DNA of 64,000 bases from Nitrosomonas ureae. GTDB taxonomy: Bacteria > Pseudomonadota > Gammaproteobacteria > Burkholderiales > Nitrosomonadaceae. The stretch covers positions 1-64,000 of the forward strand of contig NZ_FNUX01000010.1 in the NCBI RefSeq assembly GCF_900108305.1, given 5' to 3'. This document shows, piece after piece, positions 47,533-53,963 of the stretch. Under the pieces are notes generated by a model. The model was given only the letters and a program-made list of their open reading frames with translations, did no database searches and had not been told where the DNA came from. Position 1 is the stretch's first letter. Each line of letters begins with the position of its first letter. The position numbers and the translations under genes are program-made.

Positions 47533-47574
47533 TGCATCTTCGTAGGCGAAAAATTTTTCGCCTACGAAGATGCA
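47533..47574. repeat. Perfect 42-bp palindrome
   Basis: The left half TGCATCTTCGTAGGCGAAAA + A is followed at once by its exact reverse complement, with no loop. It lies about 140-180 bases upstream of a sigma-54 promoter, a usual distance for an activator site. It could equally be a factor-binding site, a transcript-end hairpin or a cruciform. No T-run follows the stem on either side. Confidence 0.9.
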
Positions 47575-47710
47575 GCAATCTCCTTTATCGAAATTAACTT
47601 CGTTGAGCTGATATTTTTCTTTTATTTGCCATGTCGATTTTTTCTAAAATTTCTTTTTATTTTCAATATATTGTAATTTATTTGTCATGTGAATTCTACT
47701 CCTGATTCTT

Positions 47711-47725
47711 TGGCACGCTATTTGC
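47711..47725 (+). promoter_or_regulatory. Sigma-54 (-24/-12) promoter
   Basis: TGGCAC-N5-TTGC is an exact match to the sigma-54 core consensus, about 130 bases upstream of the first cluster gene. A sigma-54 activator gene (58801-60198) ends the same region. Confidence 0.85.
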
Positions 47726-47855
47726 CTATATCAATATGAAGGAGATCGGAATTAAACCGATTAACCCGACGAGAGCGTACGACGCTAATTTAATACAAGT
47801 TTTTTTAAATTAGTTTGTGTACGAAGAGAGTTATAAATTAGTGGAGGGCTATGTC

Positions 47856-48563
47856 ATGTATCAAAGTGAAAATACATTTGAATTCAATCCGGAAATGAGC
47901 AATTTTGAAGCCGAGCAATATGAAGCCGAGCAATATGAAGCCGAGCAATATGAAGGCGAGCAGTATGAGCAATTCGAGTATGGCGAAGCGGAATGGGGGG
48001 AAGTATTCAACGAAGGCGAAGTGATGGAACTTGCCGCTGAGCTTCTGGAAGTTACTAATGAAGCAGAGCTTGACCGTTTTCTCGGGAAATTGATCAAGAA
48101 AGCCGGCAGCGCCTTGGGCAAAGTAGTGAAATCTCCCATCGGTCAGGCGGTGGGTGGCGTGCTCAAGGGGGTTGCCAAAAAAGCATTGCCGATTGCCGGT
48201 GGTGCACTGGGCGCTTATTTTGGCGGACCTTTGGGCGCTAAGATTGGCAGTGGCCTGGCTTCCGCAGCAGGAAATGCGCTTGGGCTGGAGCTCGAAGCAT
48301 TTAATCAAGAAGATCGCGAATTTGAAGGCGGAAAACAATTTGTGCGATTCGCCGCGAATACTGTGAAAAATGCCGTGTCAACCCCTCCTGCCACTGATCC
48401 GCGCAGTGCTGCGCAAACGGCCGCTAATAAAGCTGCGCAAGTCTATGTACCCAATTTGTTAGGCTCAGGATCGAGATCTGCCATGCCATCAGCTATGCCA
48501 GGTAAAGGGCGCGGAGGCCGATGGTTCCGGCGTGGCCGCAACATCGTCATCGTCAATTGCTAA
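47856..48563 (+). CDS. Glycine-zipper protein A of the sigma-54 cluster
   Basis: A 235-residue protein without signal peptide. Parts in order: an acidic start with four EAEQY/EGEQY repeats (about 18-37); a helix ELAAELLEVTNEAELDRFLG (about 58-77); a Lys then Gly/Ala-rich stretch (GKVVKSPIGQAVGGVLKG, GGALGAYFGGPLGAKIGSG) like membrane-active or pore-type peptides; a helix EFEGGKQFVRFAANTVKNA; and an Arg-rich tail GGRWFRRGRNIVIVNC. I chose ATG 47856 for its GGAGGG eight bases upstream. Homologous to the next gene and to residues 375-532 of the 794-residue protein. No known family recalled with certainty; an antibacterial or envelope-acting role is inferred. Confidence 0.75.
   Translation: MYQSENTFEFNPEMSNFEAEQYEAEQYEAEQYEGEQYEQFEYGEAEWGEVFNEGEVMELAAELLEVTNEAELDRFLGKLIKKAGSALGKVVKSPIGQAVGGVLKGVAKKALPIAGGALGAYFGGPLGAKIGSGLASAAGNALGLELEAFNQEDREFEGGKQFVRFAANTVKNAVSTPPATDPRSAAQTAANKAAQVYVPNLLGSGSRSAMPSAMPGKGRGGRWFRRGRNIVIVNC
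47907..47966 (+). repeat. 15-bp tandem repeat, four copies, in coding sequence
   Basis: GAAGCCGAGCAATAT occurs three times exactly and once with two changes, coding for four copies of a five-residue E-A-E-Q-Y unit. Repeats of this kind can gain or lose copies by slippage without changing frame. Confidence 0.95.
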
Positions 48564-48599
48564 GCCGTTTCTATAAACGTATTTACGAGGAGAACTAAC

Positions 48600-49301
48600 A
48601 TGCACGATATAGACCGTACACAACTGGAAAGCAACCCTGAGCTGGAAAATTATGAACATGAGCAATACGAATTTGGAGAATACGGCGAATATGGTGAAAC
48701 CGAATGGGGTGGAGAAACCGGTGTTTTCAGCGAAGCGCAAGCGGTGGAATTGGCCGCCGAGTTATTGGAGGTCAGCAGCGAAGAAGAGCTGGATCGATTC
48801 TTGGGTAGTCTTCTTAAGAAGGCGGGTCAAGTTGCCGGGAAGTTTATCAAATCCCCGGTAGGTCAGCAGCTCGGCGGACTGTTGAAAGGCGCGGCCAAGC
48901 AAGCTTTGCCCATGGTGGGTAGTGCCATTGGCGGTTATTTTGGCGGCAGTGGCGGTGCCAAGATGGGCAGCCAGGTGGCCTCAACCGCAGGGCGGATTTT
49001 TGGCCTCGAATTGGAGGGATTGAGCCATGAAGATCAGGAATACGAAGCTGCCAAAAGTTTCGTTCAGTTTGCCGGAACGGCTGCAAAAAATGCAGCAATA
49101 TCACCGCAGGGAGCAAATCCCAGAGTAGTTGCACAATCGGCGGTAGCGGCAGCCGCCCGTCGACTTGCTCCAGGTCTGGTTCGCGGTACTCCGGCTGCAG
49201 CGCTAGCTGCGTCAGGCAGCGTGTGTCCCTCCTGCGGACGGGGTGCCATGAGCGGCCGCTGGATGCGACGCGGAAACAAAATCATTTTGTTTGGAGCTTA
49301 G
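48600..49301 (+). CDS. Glycine-zipper protein B of the sigma-54 cluster
   Basis: A 233-residue paralogue of the preceding protein: acidic Tyr/Glu-rich start (EQYEFGEYGEYGETEWGG), the shared helix ELAAELLEVSSEEELDRFLG, the Lys/Gly-rich block (GKFIKSPVGQQLGGLLKG, GSAIGGYFGGSGGAKMG), the helix AAKSFVQFAGTAAKNA, a CPSC pair, and the same kind of tail GRWMRRGNKIILFGA. Strong ribosome site GAGGAG before ATG 48600. The tail shared with protein A may be a recognition or targeting signal. Confidence 0.75.
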   Translation: MHDIDRTQLESNPELENYEHEQYEFGEYGEYGETEWGGETGVFSEAQAVELAAELLEVSSEEELDRFLGSLLKKAGQVAGKFIKSPVGQQLGGLLKGAAKQALPMVGSAIGGYFGGSGGAKMGSQVASTAGRIFGLELEGLSHEDQEYEAAKSFVQFAGTAAKNAAISPQGANPRVVAQSAVAAAARRLAPGLVRGTPAAALAASGSVCPSCGRGAMSGRWMRRGNKIILFGA

Positions 49302-49307
49302 CCTGTC

Positions 49308-50669
49308 ATGGCTCCCGCTTCTTACGCCACATGGATGCTCGAGCAAGAAGCTCGTGCTTTGCTGACCCGGTTGAAACGCATCAAGCCTTTCGCTTTGCAT
49401 GAAACCATGCTGCCAGCGGCATCGTTGTTACCGGCAGCGCAAATCGGCATCGAGCGTTACTTGATGGAGGGGCGGCGAGAACTGAGAAGGATGATTCAGC
49501 GTTACATTGCTTGGTTACGCGGACCATCTGGCCGTAGGGCAACGCCCGCCCATGCACAGCGGCTGTTTTCACTGCTGCGGTTGAGATTCAATGCGGTACT
49601 GACACAATTTGATTTATTCAACGATGCACTCACGCAGCGCAGCGAAAATGAAATCGGTGTGTGGCTTTCCGGTCTTGAAGTGGTATCGGCTGATGCACTC
49701 GCTATTCCGGGGCATTATTACGAAGTACCGCCAGTTATCTGTTATCTCGATCGTGGTGTTGGCGCGGCGATCCGCCGTGCAAGAACACGATTGCCAGGTG
49801 GCGGTGAGAATCCGGTAGCGGTGATTCGTGTTCCCCGGGAACGCATGGTGGGCAGCGGTATCGCTTCTTCCCTGATCCATGAAGTAGGGCATCAGTCGGC
49901 CGCACTGCTTAACCTGGTGAATTCCTTGCGGCCTGTTTTGCAGGGCATGCAACGGGGCAGTGGAGCCTATAGCACCACCTGGGCATTGTGGGAACGGTGG
50001 ATTTCAGAAATCGTCGCCGATTTCTGGTCTGTTGCTCGCATTGGTATTGCTTCCACGCTGGGATTGATGGGTGTGGTCAGCTTACCACGCGCTTTTGTAT
50101 TCCGCTTGAATCGAGATGATCCGCATCCGGCGCCATGGATCCGTGTCAAGCTGAGTTGTGCGATCGGGCAAGCGCTTTATCCGCATCCCCAGTGGCAACG
50201 CCTGGCCCAATTATGGGAATCCTACTATCCGCTGGACGGATTGGAGGCCGCGCAACGGCAGAATTATCAGGCATTGCAGGCGACTTTACCTGGTTTTGTA
50301 GCGCTGCTAATCAATCACCGTCCTGAAAGCCTGCGCGGGCGCAGCCTGGCTGAAGCTTTGCAGGTGCAAAATCGCCAGCCGCACCGTCTTCAGGCACTGT
50401 TCTTAGCGTGGCGGCAGGAGCCAGTGAGAATGTATCGCGCATCACCGGTACTGGCTTTCGCCGTGATCGGCCAAGCACGTGCCGACGGCCGCATGAGTCC
50501 GGAGCAGGAAAGCGCCTTGCTCGGGAAATTGCTAACCCACTGGGCGCTGCGCAGCACCTTGGCAGTGTCTGCGGCCTGTTCAATGCGATCAGAACAACCT
50601 AAGCCTTGGCTTGCAAATTACTATCAACGAAATCGTTTTATTAACTATTCACTCAGGAGAATGACATGA
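49308..50669 (+). CDS. Putative zinc metalloprotease (HEXXH) of the sigma-54 cluster
   Basis: A 453-residue protein, no signal peptide. HEVGH at 191-195 follows a hydrophobic helix (GSGIASSLI), and Glu234 in WISEIVADFW about 40 residues on could be the third zinc ligand, as in gluzincins. Arg-rich N-terminal part (about 50-95). Not a family I can name. It starts seven bases after the gene for protein B and overlaps the next gene by ATGA, so it is made with them. It might process or release the glycine-zipper proteins. Confidence 0.65.
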   Translation: MAPASYATWMLEQEARALLTRLKRIKPFALHETMLPAASLLPAAQIGIERYLMEGRRELRRMIQRYIAWLRGPSGRRATPAHAQRLFSLLRLRFNAVLTQFDLFNDALTQRSENEIGVWLSGLEVVSADALAIPGHYYEVPPVICYLDRGVGAAIRRARTRLPGGGENPVAVIRVPRERMVGSGIASSLIHEVGHQSAALLNLVNSLRPVLQGMQRGSGAYSTTWALWERWISEIVADFWSVARIGIASTLGLMGVVSLPRAFVFRLNRDDPHPAPWIRVKLSCAIGQALYPHPQWQRLAQLWESYYPLDGLEAAQRQNYQALQATLPGFVALLINHRPESLRGRSLAEALQVQNRQPHRLQALFLAWRQEPVRMYRASPVLAFAVIGQARADGRMSPEQESALLGKLLTHWALRSTLAVSAACSMRSEQPKPWLANYYQRNRFINYSLRRMT

Positions 50670-52813
50670 GTACAAAACAATCCAAAAAATTGCAGAATTG
50701 CGAAGAGCAGTGCAATGGCACGCTCAGAGTTTCCATACGCGATTCGGGAGAATCCCAGAGTCCGATTCAGGGAGCGAACATTAGTGTCTTCGAAATGATA
50801 TCCGGCGAATGGAAGAAATTAGATATAGAACCACAAATCAACGACGAAAAAGGTTATGTAGAGTTCGTGCTTTTAGGTGGAGATGCGCACGAATATGGCA
50901 TAGCTTTCAAGAATGCTTTTGGTTTTCAAAAGGAAGTAGGTAAAGAATGTCAGTCAAGCGATGAACTGCAAGAACCTTTCAAAATTGGTTGTAATTGTAT
51001 CAAGCATATCAACTTCAAGGTTCCAGTATATCTCTCGATGCGGCTTGTGACTTGTGGTCCAGGGTTTGAAGATCTTTCATGTCAGGGCATATTGGCAGGT
51101 CAGCCAGCTTCTCTGCAAGTTTCGCATAACGCCGTGCTGGGAAATGTTCCGATCAAGCTATTCTCCGATCAGGGAAGACTGTCCGCATACCAAAGTGTCG
51201 TGAATGGCAATGAGCGGATAGTTGACGCACCATTTACTAACACCTCTGGCATGGATGGTCTTTTGCGTGCGCGGGCATTTCTTCAGAATGATGATGGCTC
51301 GTCAATAACCGCGGGTTTGGAAAGCATGGTAAGGAGAAGTGTATTGAATGTCGATGCCAGGACTACGACCAGCCTGACGCGTACAGAGACTTCTTTTACA
51401 GAAGATACTTCGTTTTGGGCAGGTATTCGTAACAATGCAGAGGCGCTTTCATTCAATAATTATCTGAGCTTCATGGATTGGATCTTCTGTGGCAAGCAAA
51501 CACCACGAGAATTAAGCCAATTTGAAACTGACCGCTATGAAGAAAAGAACAGGATGTGGCGGGATAAATTGTTGAAGAATCGTTTTTTGCCTTTTACAGA
51601 TTCTGATGCTTATCGTGTCATCAAGGCGGCTACGGAAGCTTTCGTAATGGTGAATTGCGGTGTTCATCGCAATGATTTACAACCATTTGATCCTGCTCGA
51701 GATGAGGCTTATTTGAATCGTCGCGATCTACCAGTACCCCCGAATGGCTTGAGTCAGGCTTTCAACAATGATTATCTAGTAGGTATCGATGGTAATGGTG
51801 ATGTACTGCCATATCTAGCCGTTATTCGTCGTAAGTTGCCCGACATTCCGATCAAGATTAAGCCATTCGAAGATATCAGTCCAATCGGCGACGCAGACGA
51901 ATGTTTTGGGTTGCTGCAAGAGAAACTCGCTAATCCTTGTCTGCTGGAACTGATCTGGTCTTACTGGCACGAAGAAGGCATGCTGGTACAAACAACGAAC
52001 ACCATTACACGGCGATTCCAGAATGTGCGTTCATCCGCACGTGATCCGCTAGTCAATCTGGAAATGGATCCATTACGCCCGCTCAATAATGTGCTTTGGG
52101 GTTACATCCAGGATGAACAACACCGCTTGACGGTCAATCGGCGCAATTACGAATATGATCACCATTACGGATTGCACCTGGAAGGCAAAGCGGTGCAGAA
52201 TTTCCGACCTGCCGACACGCGTTCGAAATTCCTGGAGGCTTTTCATCATTTGTTGCGCTTGTGTAGCGTATTCTATAAACAGGATGACGATACTACGATC
52301 AAGGCCGATGCCTTCCCGGTGCTCAATGCCCTCAAGGAAATACATTTGATTCTTTCGCAAGGGGCGCACAATCAGTTTGGCGATTTACCGTCGACTGCGC
52401 GCATCGAAATGCTGATGCAGCAATGGTTGCTGGCTCGACCGGAGTTCCGGGAGTTGTTGCCGACGCGCATTATGGTGGCTTATCCTGAGCCCTGGATGGA
52501 TCGCGTTGACGCCATGAAGAAATTGCAAGGCTGGACCGATACCAGCGTGCTGCATTTCCGTAACCTGGGCATGTTCGGCGAGCAGCTTTTGCTTTCCATC
52601 CGCTGGGGCCATTGGAGCGATGAATTCGAGCCTGTCAAAGCGCTCAATTGGGCACGGTTTTTCCGTCCGCAGACACAGGGTTACATCCATGCTTACCGTG
52701 CGGCAACCGGTGTTGATCTATCGGTCGATTTGACTGCCAATGTGCCCGTGGATTCGACATTGCCATCAGTATTGTTGCAAAAACGTTTGGCAAGTCAGCA
52801 ACGAGCGATGTGA
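50666..52813 (+). CDS. 715-residue protein of unknown function, sigma-54 cluster
   Basis: Residues about 15-110 look like a beta-sandwich carrier domain (GTLRVSIRDSGESQSPIQGA, ISVFEM, KGYVEFVLLGG) with several cysteines (CEEQC, CQSS, CNC). The rest is mainly helical and Trp/Arg-rich (YLSFMDWIFCGKQTP, ELIWSYWHEEGMLVQTT, YEYDHHYGLHLEGKA, LLSIRWGHWSDEFEPV). I do not recognise a family or active site. Starts at ATG 50666 (AGGAG upstream), overlapping the metalloprotease stop, and ends overlapping the PLP gene. Soluble, no signal peptide. Confidence 0.6.
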   Translation: MSTKQSKKLQNCEEQCNGTLRVSIRDSGESQSPIQGANISVFEMISGEWKKLDIEPQINDEKGYVEFVLLGGDAHEYGIAFKNAFGFQKEVGKECQSSDELQEPFKIGCNCIKHINFKVPVYLSMRLVTCGPGFEDLSCQGILAGQPASLQVSHNAVLGNVPIKLFSDQGRLSAYQSVVNGNERIVDAPFTNTSGMDGLLRARAFLQNDDGSSITAGLESMVRRSVLNVDARTTTSLTRTETSFTEDTSFWAGIRNNAEALSFNNYLSFMDWIFCGKQTPRELSQFETDRYEEKNRMWRDKLLKNRFLPFTDSDAYRVIKAATEAFVMVNCGVHRNDLQPFDPARDEAYLNRRDLPVPPNGLSQAFNNDYLVGIDGNGDVLPYLAVIRRKLPDIPIKIKPFEDISPIGDADECFGLLQEKLANPCLLELIWSYWHEEGMLVQTTNTITRRFQNVRSSARDPLVNLEMDPLRPLNNVLWGYIQDEQHRLTVNRRNYEYDHHYGLHLEGKAVQNFRPADTRSKFLEAFHHLLRLCSVFYKQDDDTTIKADAFPVLNALKEIHLILSQGAHNQFGDLPSTARIEMLMQQWLLARPEFRELLPTRIMVAYPEPWMDRVDAMKKLQGWTDTSVLHFRNLGMFGEQLLLSIRWGHWSDEFEPVKALNWARFFRPQTQGYIHAYRAATGVDLSVDLTANVPVDSTLPSVLLQKRLASQQRAM

Positions 52814-53940
52814 GATGCATGGCCATGATCAACTTCACCTCGGCGCTCTATCTCGGATTGCATCATCCGAGCCAGTTTTTGCAACCCTGGCAACAACTGA
52901 CACTGGGGGTTCCGGCAGTGCTTGCCGAACCCCCCGGTGCCGAGGAAGTGGCGGGAAAACTGGCGCAGTTACAAGGATGCGAGCAAGGTGTTTTGTTGCC
53001 TTCCACATTGCATCTGTTCTGGGATTTATTTGGCATGCTGCACCGCCAGCCGGCGGTATTGTTTCTGGATGAGGGCGCTTATGCGATTGCTCGCTGGGGA
53101 GCGGAGCAGTTTCGTGCCAAAGGTGGTGATATTTACATTTTCCGGCATCACGATCCTGAAGCGTTGTTGGCGCAAATCAAGTTGCATGCGCAAAGGAAGA
53201 AATATCCGGTGGTGATTGCCGATGGTTTTTGTCCGGTGTGCGGTCATGCCGCGCCGGTTGGTGACTATCTGGAGATTGTGAGGCGTTTTGGTGGCTTACT
53301 GGTGCTGGATGATACCCAAGCTTTGGGAATTCTGGGGGAGTCTCCGGCATGGCACAGTCCTTATGGAAAAGGCGGTGGCGGTATGTTGCGCCGGGGCGGA
53401 AACTTTGGACCGGACATCGTGGTGGGTTCATCACTGGCAAAAGGTTTCGGTGTGCCGGTAGCGGTTCTGGCGAGCAGCAATAAACTGGTCAAACGCTTTA
53501 AAACGACCAGCGATACCCGGGTACATGGCAGTCCGCCGTCGATTGCGGTTATTCACGCTGCCGCTCATGCGCTGAAGGTGAACGAATTCTACGGTAATGT
53601 ATTGCGGCACAGGTTGGCTCAACGGGTTGCCCAATTCCGCAAAGGACTGAAGGCTATCGGCTGGGATTCCAGCGGCGGCTGGTTTCCTGTTCAAATCTTG
53701 CGTGGAATCGTTGGAGACGCCGCGGTACGAATGCACCAATACTTGTCCCGGGAAGGTGTTCAAACGGTATTGTCACGGCCTCGCAATAACGGCGAAGCAC
53801 GGCTGAGTTTTTTAATTACAGCGCGACATACCATCGGAGAAATTGATCATTGCATCGATATACTAAATACATTGACACGCATTATCAGTAGGGCTGCAAA
53901 TCGCAGCAGTAAGCCAGCGTATTCTGGCTTCATAAAATGA
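52810..53940 (+). CDS. PLP-dependent enzyme, alpha-oxoamine synthase fold
   Basis: About 370 residues in the aminotransferase class I/II, 8-amino-7-oxononanoate synthase-like group. VIADGFCPVCGHAAPVGDYL and LLVLDDTQALGILG align with the cofactor Asp region, and GSSLAKGFGVPVAV holds the PLP lysine. VHGSPPSIAVIHAA matches the following dimer segment. Unusual: a Cys-x-x-Cys pair where relatives have FSMDGD. Starts at GTG 52810 (GTGA overlap) or ATG 52819/52825. It could condense an amino acid with an acyl thioester; the product is unknown. Confidence 0.75.
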   Translation: MRCMAMINFTSALYLGLHHPSQFLQPWQQLTLGVPAVLAEPPGAEEVAGKLAQLQGCEQGVLLPSTLHLFWDLFGMLHRQPAVLFLDEGAYAIARWGAEQFRAKGGDIYIFRHHDPEALLAQIKLHAQRKKYPVVIADGFCPVCGHAAPVGDYLEIVRRFGGLLVLDDTQALGILGESPAWHSPYGKGGGGMLRRGGNFGPDIVVGSSLAKGFGVPVAVLASSNKLVKRFKTTSDTRVHGSPPSIAVIHAAAHALKVNEFYGNVLRHRLAQRVAQFRKGLKAIGWDSSGGWFPVQILRGIVGDAAVRMHQYLSREGVQTVLSRPRNNGEARLSFLITARHTIGEIDHCIDILNTLTRIISRAANRSSKPAYSGFIK

Positions 53941-53963
53941 CAACTACATGCGAGAGGTGAATC

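Larger units (their letters stand above)
47290..47855. other. Regulatory region upstream of the sigma-54 cluster
   Basis: A 566-base AT-rich gap. It holds a tandem 14-base repeat (TAAGTAGCAATCAT, twice, at about 47459-47486), a perfect 42-bp palindrome (47533-47574), a consensus sigma-54 promoter (47711-47725) and a leader with GGAGGG before the first gene. No other gene is seen. Confidence 0.75.

Noticed and set aside
47838..48338. 166-codon minus-strand open frame over glycine-zipper gene A
   Set aside because: Its repeating LLGFI-type sequence is the reverse reading of the 15-bp tandem repeat.
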